DNA from: an uncultured Lachnospiraceae bacterium
GTDB taxonomy: Bacteria > Bacillota > Clostridia > Lachnospirales > Lachnospiraceae
Length of the DNA stretch: 34,893 nt
Direction of reading: 5' to 3'
NCBI GenBank assembly: GCA_945864145.1
Contig: CAMBAN010000020.1
Location: 1-34,893, forward strand
Shown here piece after piece: positions 21,548 through 30,745 of the stretch. Within the stretch, counting starts at the first letter, position 1. Every line of letters starts with the position of its first letter. The notes beneath the pieces were generated by a model. It was given only the letters and a program-made list of their open reading frames with translations. It was not told the origin of the DNA and made no database searches. The position numbers were made by a program, and so were the translations under genes.

Positions 21548-24500
21548 ATGAGAAAGAGGAAGGAATGGATGAAATTCCTGTCAGTTGCATTAAGCGTTGC
21601 CATGCTGGGTACGTCAGTACAAGTACCGGGGATGGAAGTGCAGGCGCAAGAAAATGTGAGTGAGTCCACTGCAGAAGCTGAGGAGGAGAGCGAAGCAGAG
21701 GAAAGCGCACAGCAGGAAACAGAAGAAAAATCAACTTCCGAAGAGGAGACTTCGACTGCTGAGGAAGAAAGCACGGAGTCTGAAGAAACTTCTGAAACTG
21801 AGAGTTCTGTAGAAGAAACAGAGGAGACAGAAGAAGAGGAGACAACAGAAGAGGAAACGACAGAGGAAGAAACGGAAACAGAAACGGAGACAGAAACAGA
21901 AATGGAACTGATGCTGTTAAAGGATGAAGAGGTTCCTTTAGCTTACGGAGTTACTGTAGCTCAGGGCGATGATGGTTATTCTTCTTTCACGGAAGATCAG
22001 GTTGTTGCCGATTTTGTATTTGGGGATAATGTTTCAGCAGACACTGTTTATGACAGTAGTGTCGGTTATGGATTTGCAGACAATACCTACCCAACAGAAG
22101 CAAAGGGTTGGGAAAGCAATGTCTACTACCCAAGAGAGGAGTCTTTGGACACAGGAAAGGCATCTTATGTGAAAGATGATAAGGACTGTGTTGGCATTGA
22201 CAGTAAGGCTTGGACAGAAACAGAAAGTACAGGCTACGGTGTATATACTTATGAAAATACATCTGCATTTTTAGTTGATTTATATAATGCAGATTATCAG
22301 GTAGAGGTTACTTTAACAAATCCTACAGATTCTACCTATACAGCCTATGTAAAGGCAGAAAATATTTCTAAGCTGACAGGTGTTGAGGTTGGCGCAGGGG
22401 CAAGTAAGACAGTCACCTTTACCGCTTGTGTCGTAGATGGACAGCTTAACTTAAAGACAATTGGTACAAGCAGTGCGACAACAATGGATGGCGCAGATAC
22501 ACAGACCGTTTATGTATCACGCATTAAGCTGACAAGACTTGCAACCAATCAGACAGAGTCAAAACCAACTATCTTTATTGCTTCAGACTCTACTGTTCAG
22601 ACCTATGACAGCTATTACTATCCACAGACCGGATGGGGACAGACTTTGGCAATGTTCTTTGGTACCTCTGTAGATGAGTATGAGTGTGAGGATTGCAATT
22701 TCAGTCAGGCACAGAGCTATGAAACAGAAAATGTAATCGTAGAGAACAGAGCTATTGGTGGAAGAAGCTCAAAATCGTATGTAGAAGAAGGAAAGCTGGA
22801 TGATTTATTAGAGGACATTAAACCGGGCGATTACTTATTTGTACAGTGGGGACACAACGATGCAACCTATTCCAGACCAAATCGTTATGTTTCCAGCAAT
22901 GATTTTGAAAAATGGATGATGTACTATGTAAATGGTGCAAGACAACGTGGTGCAACACCGGTACTTGTTACACCGGTAGCAAGATACAGCTATACTACAA
23001 ATGCAGACGGAAGCTTAAACTCTTTTGCAAGTAACTTTGAGGCCTACAGACAGGTAATGTTAAAGATTGCAAAGAATGAAAACGTTCCGTATGTAGATTT
23101 AACACAGCGTTCGATTGATGTTTGTAATGATTTTGGTATTGAAGGAGCAAAATCGTTATTTTTACATGTGGCAGCAGGTGATTATCCAGGCGGCGCTTAT
23201 GCGGGCGGTGCAACAGACTCTACCCATCTACAATACTATGGTGCATACAAGTTTGCACAGTGTGTAGCAGATGGTGTTTTAGAATATGAAGATACTGACC
23301 AGTTAGATACGTTAAAACAGTATGTAGTAAGCAAAAAGTCAGACTCTGTACCTCAAAAGATAACAGGATTAAAGGTTACCTCAACAGGTGCTACCTCTGT
23401 CAGCTTCTCCTGGGATGCAGAGGATACGGCAGAGCTTTATTACATTTACCGTTCAGAAAGTGACAGCTTCGACAGTGCAGAAAAATATTCTGTTACTTCA
23501 TCAACTAAGTATACAGATAACTCCTGTGCAGCAGGAAAAACTTATTATTATGCAGTAGCAGGATTTAATGACAAAGGTGTCGGCGAACTGTCTGACAGTG
23601 TAGAGACAACGACAAAGACTGCCGGCTATCGCTTTGACTTTAACTACAACAATTCTACAACCATGGATGGCTGGACAGGTGTTAATCAGGACCAGATGTA
23701 TGATGCGACAGTAGGCTATGGTTGGATTACTGCTCCCGGAAACGGTAGATATCGTTCTGGAAATGGTAATGACGATTCATCCGCAATGGCAGATGACTTC
23801 TGTCTTGGAGCTGGAGAATTTGCAGTAGATTTACCAAACGGTGACTATGAAGTAACGATTTATGCAGCAGATTTATTACCAGGAACAAGTACCATTAAAC
23901 CGGCTTATACAGCAGAAGGAAAATCTTTGGGTTCTATCGCATGTAAGCAGGCATTAGGCTCTTGCACGAATACAGTAAGAGTAACGGATGGACAGTTAAA
24001 CATTGAAGTTGGCGGAACAAATATGTATATCAATGGTATGACCATTACCGCATTATTAGAGTCTCCGTCAGGTCTTGTAGCAACAGAAGGCTCAGCAAAA
24101 GAAAATAAGTACAGCTTCTTATTATCCTTCAATCCGGTAAGTGATGCTGCAGGCTATTCTATCTATCAGAAGGGTTCAACCGATAAGGAATTTTCATCTG
24201 TAAAGACCTTTACTGTAGAAGAATACAAGGATGATGAGCTAAGCTGTAAGGCTTTATCTGTAGACCTTGGTGATGAATATCAGTATTACATGACTTGCTA
24301 TACAGCAGATGGAACAGAGTCAGCACCAAGTGAAACGATTACCGTAAAAGCATTTGTAGATACTGCAGTACCTAGTGCACCAAAGAATGTAGTTTGTGTC
24401 AGCCCTACCAAGGATGAAACCAAGCTTCAGGATAAAATTGAATTATCATGGGATGCATCTACTGTAGAAGAAAGCAAATATCCTGTTATCAAATACATTA

Positions 24501-27500
24501 TTTATCGTTCAGATAAGGACGAGAATGATAAAGGATTTAAGGAATTTGTTAAAGTGGGTGAGTCAACCAAGACAAGCTACACTGATACAACTGTAAAGAC
24601 AAATATTTCTTACTATTATAAAGTAAGTGCCATGAACGCAGGTGGCGAGGGCGAACAGTCCGAAACCTGTAAAACACCGGTTGCAGGTACGCTTGCAAAG
24701 GGTGGCAGAGAAAGCTACTCAGACAGAGCTTTGGTAGCCATTTCTTTAGCAGGAGATGCTGGCGCACAGACCTGTATTTCCGCAACAGACAGCGACGGAA
24801 ATGAATTAACAAAGGGTGTTTATTTAAGCTGGAGAAGCTATGAAGCAGACTTTAACAGTGAGAAGGAATGTACAACGACTTTTGATGTATACTGCAATGG
24901 AGAATTGATCGCAAATGACATCAGTGTCACAAATATGGTTTATGAGGGCGGTACTGCATCAGATACTTTCAAGGTAGTTGGAAGCAATGACAGTAAGCTT
25001 GGTTTAAAGGAATCTTCAGCAAAATGCTGGGCAAATCAGTATTTAGAGCTTTCCCTTTATTGTCCGGAAAATGAAACCATGCCGGATGGCAGTACTTGTG
25101 ATTATACAGCAAATGATATGTCACTTGGTGATTTAGACGGAGACGGTGAGTTAGAGCTCATTGTAAAATGGTATCCTTCTAACGCACAGGATAACTCAAA
25201 AGGCGGTTATACAGGAAAGACCTTCTTAGATGGTTATGATGTGGATTTTTCAACAGGAGAAGTAAAACTGTTGTGGAGAATTGACCTTGGTGTCAATATC
25301 CGTTCCGGTGCTCACTATACACAGTTCCAGGTATGGGATTTCGACTGCGATGGAAAAGCAGAAATCGCAGTAAAGACAGCAGACGGTACAACTGTTTATA
25401 CAAGTACAGATGGAACAGCAGCAGGCTTGGAAGAGCTGGATTATGTGGGGGCATGCAGTGCAGCTGATTTACCTGTGGATACAGTTTCAGAAAAGAATGA
25501 TTATCGTAACTCATCAGGTTATGTATTAGATGGACCGGAATACTTCACCATCTTTAACGGAGAAGATGGCTCTATCATAGATACGACAGATTATATTCCG
25601 GAAAGAGGAAGCGTCAGCGCATGGGGCGATGCTTACGGAAACCGTGTAGACAGATTTTTATCAGCAACAGCATACTTAGATGGAGAAACACCATTTGCAG
25701 TATTCTGTAGAGGTTACTATACAAGAACATGCTTAACAGCATACTATTTGAAAGATACAGATGGTGATGGCATTGGCGATACCATTGATACCTATTGGAC
25801 ATTTGATACCAATGAAGCAGGCAGTGAATATGAAGCACAAGGAAATCACGGCTTAAGTGTGAATGATGTAGACAATGATGGCATGGATGAAATTATTTAT
25901 GGTTCTCTTTGTATTGACCATGATGGAACTGTAAAATACTCAACAGGTCTTGGACATGGAGATGCCATGCATGTATCAGACTGGGTATCATGGAATGACG
26001 GCTTGGAAATCATGGCTGTACATGAGCATGATAATGCTACTTATCATGTAGAAATCCATGACGCAGAAACAGGAGAAATGTTGATGGGTTACAATACAGG
26101 TAAAGACACCGGACGTGGTGTGGCATCTGATATTGACCCTACATCAGAAGGTGCAGAATGGTGGTCTATTGCAAGTCCTACTTACGAAAGCAATGATGAG
26201 CCTGAATGGGATTCCACAGACGGTGAGGTATACTCTACCTGGTCAAACTTAAACAAGTTGGTAAAACTTTCCAATGTGACACCGGCGTCAAATGCGACCT
26301 TATTCTGGGATGGTGATTTATTAAGTGAAATTCAGGATCACACCTTCAATAAAACAGCATATGCACCAACAGGTGTATCCATTGCAAAATGGAATTATGA
26401 GGATGAAACACAGGAAAAACTTCTTTATTCTACCGAAATTTACTCAAGCAATGGTACAAAAGGTAACCTGGGAATCATTGCAGATTTCCTGGGAGACTGG
26501 AGAGAAGAATTCATCGCAAGATGTGCAAACGATAACAACAAGGTACGTATTTACACAACAACGATTCAGACAGATTATGTAGTGCCATGCTTATTGGAAG
26601 ACTTAGCATACAGAGAGGGTGTAGCATGGGAGAATGTTGGCTACAATCAGCCTGCAAACGTAAGCTGTCTCCTTTCTGAAGGCTTAGTGACCGCAGAGCT
26701 TAGCGAAGGAAAGATTACCCAAACAACAGCAGAGGTTATCTTTACAGCAGCAAATGACGGAACAGGATATGGACATGATATTGAAGGCTATGAAATCTAC
26801 AGAGCAGATGGCGATGGAGAATACAAGCTTATCGATACTGTAAAAACAAGTGAACTAAAGAAAGTATCAGTTGGCTCCGAAGGGGCTTCGGAAGAAGAGG
26901 AAGAGACAAAGGAAGAAGAAAAGCTTGTTTCTTACAAATTTGACTTTGGTGGAAAAGATGGAAAGAACAGCTCCAAAGTAGGTCCTTGTATGGAGGGTTA
27001 TACAGAAATTACTTCTGCAAGTGCTTCTTATGAGGATAGTGAAGAAGGCTATGGCTTAACAGCAGAGTCCTTGAAGGGCATTACTTTCCGTTACTATGCA
27101 GGAGGTACGACAACCTATGGTAACAATTATGATAACTCCTATGCGGCATTATTTGATGACCTTGCCATGGGATGGAATTCAGATGTTGTATTTAAGGCAA
27201 ATGTACCAAATGGGAAATATGATGTGAAGGTATTGACCTCACATGTTTCCGGTACAGCTAAGAATTTAATCTATATCCAGGATATGGACACACAGGTTGC
27301 AAGATATGCAAATAAGAATGAAGTAAATGTAGCAAGTGCTTCTGTAGAAGTAACTGATGGTGTACTAACTGTAAAAGTAACCTTAGATCCAAAGTATGTG
27401 GGTGCAGTATGCTTAAATGGTTTGGAAATTGTGCAGACAGAAAGCTATGCAGAAGAGGAAAAGGAAGAGGAATCTACAGAGAACACAACCGGAACAAAGA

Positions 27501-29479
27501 CAGCTTACAGCTATACAGATACCGGTTTACAACAGGCATCTACATACTCTTATAAGATTGCAGCAGTTGTAGATGGTAAGACTTCTTATATGTCAAGAGC
27601 GTTAGAGCTTGAAACAGCGGTAGCAATTGCATCAGTAGAAGAATTAGAGGAGGTAACACTTGTAGAAGGTACACCGGTAGGTGAGGAGGAAGCAGTAGCA
27701 AGCTTACTTCCTGCAACAGTAAAGGTAACAACACAAGAGGGAGAAACTCTCGATTATGCTGTAACTTGGGATGTTTCAGCGCTCGATATTAATACAGTAG
27801 GTACTTATACCGTAGCTGGTACTATCAAAGGCTATGATGAGAGCATTGTTTTAAAGGTTAAAGTAATTGCAAATGAAGTAAAAGGATACGCAGAACTTCC
27901 TGAACTTACAACAATTGTTGGTGTAGAAATTGCTTTGCCTGCTACTGTAGATGTAGAGTATACAAATACAACCAAGGTTGCCAAGGCAATCACCTGGGAT
28001 ACAACAGATTTAGATTTTAATACAATTGGTGATTATCAGGTAACAGGTCAGGTCGCTGATAGTGAGGATACACTGACACTGACTGTACATGTAGTAGATA
28101 CTTATATTACATCAGTAGCAACAAGCTATGCGGAGATTGCTTTAAATAGTACAGACGTAGCAGCAGCGCTTCCATTAACAGTAGTTGCAACCTATGCTGA
28201 TGGAAAAACAGGAAATGTATTAGTGACCTGGGATGAAACAGCAGTTTCTGACATTGATGTCACAAAAACAGGAACAATAACCATTACCGGAAAAGTGGAA
28301 GGCTTTGAAGAAGCAGTAAGCTTACAGGTATCTGTTGTATATCCTGCAGTATGGAAATTTGATTTTGGTATTAAGACAGCAAGTGAAGCAGAAGGCTGGA
28401 CAGGTGTTACTGTAAATAGTAAAGGTGGCAAGAAGACAGTAGCTGACCTTGGTATTACTTATAGCGAAGAAAAGGGCTATGGCTTCTTAAATGAGGCAGC
28501 AGTTATCGAGGGACGTCAGGAAAGCTATACACAGGCAGGCGTCTTAGCAGAAAATGTTTATACAGATTTTGCAATTCCGGATGGTCAGACCTTTGTGGCT
28601 AATGTACCAAATGGTGTATATCAGGTACAGGTAGTTGGCGGTTCTGCATACAAGAGCACTGTAAAGGCTACTATCGAAGGAACGGCATTAAGCGTTGGTA
28701 ACAGCGCAGGAACATATACCATTGGTAGTGTAGAAGTAACCGTAACAGATGGACAGTTAACCTGTGAATTTACAAGTGGTGCTACTTCAAGACTGGATGC
28801 AATCATTGTAAGACAGATTTCTGTAGAAGAAACACCGGGTGGAGATGAAGGAGACAATAACCCTGATAGTGGAAATTCATCAGATGGAGATTCAACAACA
28901 GACAGCGGCGCTTCATCAGATAATGACTCAACAACAGACAACAGTACAACATCAGATAGCAGCTCATCTGTAAGCAGCAGTGCTTCATCAAGCACTACGA
29001 CAACAATTGCAGACAGTGACGTACCAATGGCTTCCGGTATTACTCAGCATGGTTTACCATATTTGACCTTACAGGGAGATGAGGCACTTCAGTTAAAGAA
29101 TGAACTGTTTACAAAATACCATGGAAAGAATTTATATCTCATGGCACATTTAGGAAACGGCATCGGATTTACCATTTACTCTGAGCAGTCAGCAGACAAA
29201 GAAGTAAAGCTTGCAACAGAAATAAAACAGCTACCAGGCTTTGCAATTGGCTATACTACATTCCAATTACAGCCTGTTCAGACGGCACAACTTTCTTACA
29301 CAATAGGCGTACATGTAAATGTGGGAAGTGAGTATGTTGGAAGAACTGCATATATCTTTAAGAAGAGTCTTTTGACAGGTGAATACGAACCGGTTCTTAC
29401 CATGAAGGTAAATGAAATTGGTAACGTAGCAGTACAGACAACAGATTTAACAGACTTTATGATTTTAGTCGAAGAATAA
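21548..29479 (+). CDS. Giant secreted rhamnogalacturonan acetylesterase (CE12) / rhamnogalacturonan lyase (PL11) with binding-type modules
   Basis: A 2643-aa extracellular pectinase. In order: signal peptide (1-37); Glu/Thr-rich stalk (about 38-125); module A1 (129-333); CE12-type SGNH esterase (335-590; S348 in ASDSTVQ, QWGHND, D557 and H560 in DSTHLQYYG); FN3 (601-690); module A2 (691-839); two FN3-like domains (840-1046); PL11 lyase (1047-1714; MSLGDLDGDGELELIVKW, YTQFQVWDFDCDGKAEIAVK and other Asp-rich Ca-type loops); an FN3-like domain that appears split around module A3 (1794-1967); three Ig-like Big_4-type domains (2025-2268); module A4 (2268-2426); Ser/Thr/Asp linker (2427-2493); and an unrecognised C-terminal domain (2494-2643). 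It would remove acetyl groups from, and cut, rhamnogalacturonan I. No LPXTG, SLH or C-terminal membrane helix is seen. GGAGG is 9 nt before the ATG at 21548; the track's ATG at 21539 abuts that site and is rejected. Confidence 0.9.
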   Translation: MRKRKEWMKFLSVALSVAMLGTSVQVPGMEVQAQENVSESTAEAEEESEAEESAQQETEEKSTSEEETSTAEEESTESEETSETESSVEETEETEEEETTEEETTEEETETETETETEMELMLLKDEEVPLAYGVTVAQGDDGYSSFTEDQVVADFVFGDNVSADTVYDSSVGYGFADNTYPTEAKGWESNVYYPREESLDTGKASYVKDDKDCVGIDSKAWTETESTGYGVYTYENTSAFLVDLYNADYQVEVTLTNPTDSTYTAYVKAENISKLTGVEVGAGASKTVTFTACVVDGQLNLKTIGTSSATTMDGADTQTVYVSRIKLTRLATNQTESKPTIFIASDSTVQTYDSYYYPQTGWGQTLAMFFGTSVDEYECEDCNFSQAQSYETENVIVENRAIGGRSSKSYVEEGKLDDLLEDIKPGDYLFVQWGHNDATYSRPNRYVSSNDFEKWMMYYVNGARQRGATPVLVTPVARYSYTTNADGSLNSFASNFEAYRQVMLKIAKNENVPYVDLTQRSIDVCNDFGIEGAKSLFLHVAAGDYPGGAYAGGATDSTHLQYYGAYKFAQCVADGVLEYEDTDQLDTLKQYVVSKKSDSVPQKITGLKVTSTGATSVSFSWDAEDTAELYYIYRSESDSFDSAEKYSVTSSTKYTDNSCAAGKTYYYAVAGFNDKGVGELSDSVETTTKTAGYRFDFNYNNSTTMDGWTGVNQDQMYDATVGYGWITAPGNGRYRSGNGNDDSSAMADDFCLGAGEFAVDLPNGDYEVTIYAADLLPGTSTIKPAYTAEGKSLGSIACKQALGSCTNTVRVTDGQLNIEVGGTNMYINGMTITALLESPSGLVATEGSAKENKYSFLLSFNPVSDAAGYSIYQKGSTDKEFSSVKTFTVEEYKDDELSCKALSVDLGDEYQYYMTCYTADGTESAPSETITVKAFVDTAVPSAPKNVVCVSPTKDETKLQDKIELSWDASTVEESKYPVIKYIIYRSDKDENDKGFKEFVKVGESTKTSYTDTTVKTNISYYYKVSAMNAGGEGEQSETCKTPVAGTLAKGGRESYSDRALVAISLAGDAGAQTCISATDSDGNELTKGVYLSWRSYEADFNSEKECTTTFDVYCNGELIANDISVTNMVYEGGTASDTFKVVGSNDSKLGLKESSAKCWANQYLELSLYCPENETMPDGSTCDYTANDMSLGDLDGDGELELIVKWYPSNAQDNSKGGYTGKTFLDGYDVDFSTGEVKLLWRIDLGVNIRSGAHYTQFQVWDFDCDGKAEIAVKTADGTTVYTSTDGTAAGLEELDYVGACSAADLPVDTVSEKNDYRNSSGYVLDGPEYFTIFNGEDGSIIDTTDYIPERGSVSAWGDAYGNRVDRFLSATAYLDGETPFAVFCRGYYTRTCLTAYYLKDTDGDGIGDTIDTYWTFDTNEAGSEYEAQGNHGLSVNDVDNDGMDEIIYGSLCIDHDGTVKYSTGLGHGDAMHVSDWVSWNDGLEIMAVHEHDNATYHVEIHDAETGEMLMGYNTGKDTGRGVASDIDPTSEGAEWWSIASPTYESNDEPEWDSTDGEVYSTWSNLNKLVKLSNVTPASNATLFWDGDLLSEIQDHTFNKTAYAPTGVSIAKWNYEDETQEKLLYSTEIYSSNGTKGNLGIIADFLGDWREEFIARCANDNNKVRIYTTTIQTDYVVPCLLEDLAYREGVAWENVGYNQPANVSCLLSEGLVTAELSEGKITQTTAEVIFTAANDGTGYGHDIEGYEIYRADGDGEYKLIDTVKTSELKKVSVGSEGASEEEEETKEEEKLVSYKFDFGGKDGKNSSKVGPCMEGYTEITSASASYEDSEEGYGLTAESLKGITFRYYAGGTTTYGNNYDNSYAALFDDLAMGWNSDVVFKANVPNGKYDVKVLTSHVSGTAKNLIYIQDMDTQVARYANKNEVNVASASVEVTDGVLTVKVTLDPKYVGAVCLNGLEIVQTESYAEEEKEEESTENTTGTKTAYSYTDTGLQQASTYSYKIAAVVDGKTSYMSRALELETAVAIASVEELEEVTLVEGTPVGEEEAVASLLPATVKVTTQEGETLDYAVTWDVSALDINTVGTYTVAGTIKGYDESIVLKVKVIANEVKGYAELPELTTIVGVEIALPATVDVEYTNTTKVAKAITWDTTDLDFNTIGDYQVTGQVADSEDTLTLTVHVVDTYITSVATSYAEIALNSTDVAAALPLTVVATYADGKTGNVLVTWDETAVSDIDVTKTGTITITGKVEGFEEAVSLQVSVVYPAVWKFDFGIKTASEAEGWTGVTVNSKGGKKTVADLGITYSEEKGYGFLNEAAVIEGRQESYTQAGVLAENVYTDFAIPDGQTFVANVPNGVYQVQVVGGSAYKSTVKATIEGTALSVGNSAGTYTIGSVEVTVTDGQLTCEFTSGATSRLDAIIVRQISVEETPGGDEGDNNPDSGNSSDGDSTTDSGASSDNDSTTDNSTTSDSSSSVSSSASSSTTTTIADSDVPMASGITQHGLPYLTLQGDEALQLKNELFTKYHGKNLYLMAHLGNGIGFTIYSEQSADKEVKLATEIKQLPGFAIGYTTFQLQPVQTAQLSYTIGVHVNVGSEYVGRTAYIFKKSLLTGEYEPVLTMKVNEIGNVAVQTTDLTDFMILVEE
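21653..21922 (+). repeat. Glu/Thr-codon low-complexity region
   Basis: GAA/GAG and ACA/ACG codons dominate this stretch inside the giant gene, ending in alternating ACAGAAACGGAGACAGAAAC. It encodes a flexible, acidic stalk after the signal peptide. The short tandem units make it prone to length change between strains. Confidence 0.8.
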
Positions 29480-29484
29480 AAATC

Positions 29485-29520
29485 AGGAGCATCTTGGGTT
29501 GAACCAGGATGCTCCTTTTA
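29485..29520. terminator. Bidirectional terminator between the pectinase and aldo/keto reductase genes
   Basis: AGGAGCATCTTGG pairs with CCAGGATGCTCCT (13 bp, one G-U) around the 6-nt loop GTTGAA. TTTT follows on the + strand, and AAAAAT before the stem gives a T-run on the - strand, so it can end both converging transcripts. Confidence 0.85.
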
Positions 29521-29521
29521 G

Positions 29522-30520
29522 TTATTTCAAAATACTTTCAATCTTTGCAAGCTCGTCTGCTGTAAAGGCAGGCGCCTGAACAATTTTAACATTTTCAGTA
29601 ATCTGTGATGGTTTAGAAGCTCCGATTAGGACAGAGGTTACTTCGCCGTCTCTGAGTACCCAGGAAAGTGCCATCTGTGCAAGCGTTTGTCCACGATTGA
29701 CAGCAATGTCATTTAAGGCTTTGATTTGTGACAGGCGTTCCTCACTTAAGGCATTTTCCTTTAAGAAACGTCCGTCTGTACGAATGCGGCTGTCCTCTGG
29801 AATACCATGTAAGTATTTATCTGTTAACAAGCCTTGTGCCAATGGACAAAAAGCAATAATGCCAATCCCGTTTTTGGCAGCGTAGGACTTTAAACCATCT
29901 TCTTCAATATTGCGCTCAAACATAGAATATTTTCTCTGATTGATGATAAAAGGAGTCTTGAGCTCTCTTAAGATTTTCTCAGCCTGTATGGTCTGTTCCT
30001 TATTATAGTTGGAAATACCGACATAAAGAGCCTTACCACTTTTGACGATGTGGTCTAAGGCAAGCATAGTTTCTTCCAGTGGTGTTTCAGGGTCTGGTCT
30101 GTGATGATAGAAAATATCTACATACTCTAACCCCATTCTCTGTAAGCTCTGATCAAGACTTGCTATCAGGTATTTTCTGGAACCCCAGTTTCCGTAAGGA
30201 CCTTCCCACATGTCATAACCGGCTTTTGTAGAAATGACAAGCTCGTCACGATATCGACCAAGTCCCTTTTTTAAAATGCGACCGAAATTTTCTTCGGCAG
30301 CACCTGGTTCAGGACCATAATTGTTTGCAAGGTCGAAGTGTGTAATTCCATTGTCAAAGGCGGTATAACACATATCAGTCATGTTTTCAAAATTGCCATT
30401 ACTGCCAAAATTATGCCATAACCCCAAGGAAACCTGTGGGAGCTTTAAGCCACTGTTACCACATCTGTTGTAATTCATTTTGCTATAACGGTTTTCATCC
30501 GCAATGTAAAGTTCTTTCAT
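29522..30520 (-). CDS. Aldo/keto reductase, YghZ (AKR14)-like
   Basis: A 332-aa NADPH-dependent TIM-barrel reductase. The tetrad residues are visible: Asp and Tyr in HFDLANNYG, Lys in VISTKAGY and His in FYHHRPDP. VSLGLWHNFG near the start and SKPSQITENV near the end, which binds the cofactor phosphate, fit the YghZ/Kv-beta-like group. E. coli YghZ reduces L-glyceraldehyde 3-phosphate and methylglyoxal; activity here is inferred. The start at 30520 is chosen for its upstream AGGAGAAAGGTAGG. The track's longer form (30628) adds 36 residues that look unlike the family. It is the only - strand gene and ends at the shared terminator. Confidence 0.9.
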   Translation of the reverse strand: MKELYIADENRYSKMNYNRCGNSGLKLPQVSLGLWHNFGSNGNFENMTDMCYTAFDNGITHFDLANNYGPEPGAAEENFGRILKKGLGRYRDELVISTKAGYDMWEGPYGNWGSRKYLIASLDQSLQRMGLEYVDIFYHHRPDPETPLEETMLALDHIVKSGKALYVGISNYNKEQTIQAEKILRELKTPFIINQRKYSMFERNIEEDGLKSYAAKNGIGIIAFCPLAQGLLTDKYLHGIPEDSRIRTDGRFLKENALSEERLSQIKALNDIAVNRGQTLAQMALSWVLRDGEVTSVLIGASKPSQITENVKIVQAPAFTADELAKIESILK

Positions 30521-30634
30521 ATAACCTACCTTTCTCCTGACCTGCAAACTTTCAAGTGCGTTAATAACTTGTGCAGGTACAATGTATGCAACAGGAATGA
30601 TTCTTATTTTTACCCCAAAGAGCTGCATATGCTT

Positions 30635-30663
30635 ATCATAGCGATTTTTTGTGCATTAAGCAA
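30635..30663 (-). promoter_or_regulatory. Promoter of the aldo/keto reductase gene
   Basis: On the - strand: TTGCTT (30663-30658), 17-nt spacer, TATGAT (30640-30635). The resulting 5' leader is about 105 nt. It contains a hairpin (ACCTGCACAAGT ... ACTTG ... TGCAGGT) just before the ribosome site. Confidence 0.65.
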
Positions 30664-30690
30664 TAAAAAAGAGTATTTTTGCAAAAAAGA

Positions 30691-30719
30691 TTGAGAAAAA
30701 GTTACCAGCTTGTTATACT
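30691..30719 (+). promoter_or_regulatory. Promoter of the alpha-galactosidase gene
   Basis: TTGAGA (30691-30696), 17-nt spacer, TATACT (30714-30719) with an extended TG-T element. It is divergent from the reductase promoter 28 bp away. Confidence 0.8.
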
Positions 30720-30745
30720 AAAAGTCGGGGAAAGGTGGTTACGAA

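Noticed and set aside
21249-21845. 198-aa ORF on the - strand over the start of the giant gene
   Set aside because: It is antisense to the Glu/Thr-rich region and the promoter, is low in complexity and has no ribosome site; it is a shadow of the purine-rich coding strand.
21700-21910. Repeat array resembling CRISPR or tandem DNA repeats
   Set aside because: The repetition is codon-level Glu/Thr coding inside an open frame, with no constant repeat and unique spacers.
30521-30628. 36-residue extension of the aldo/keto reductase
   Set aside because: The shorter start has a strong ribosome site and the usual family N-terminus; the extension overlaps the predicted leader hairpin.
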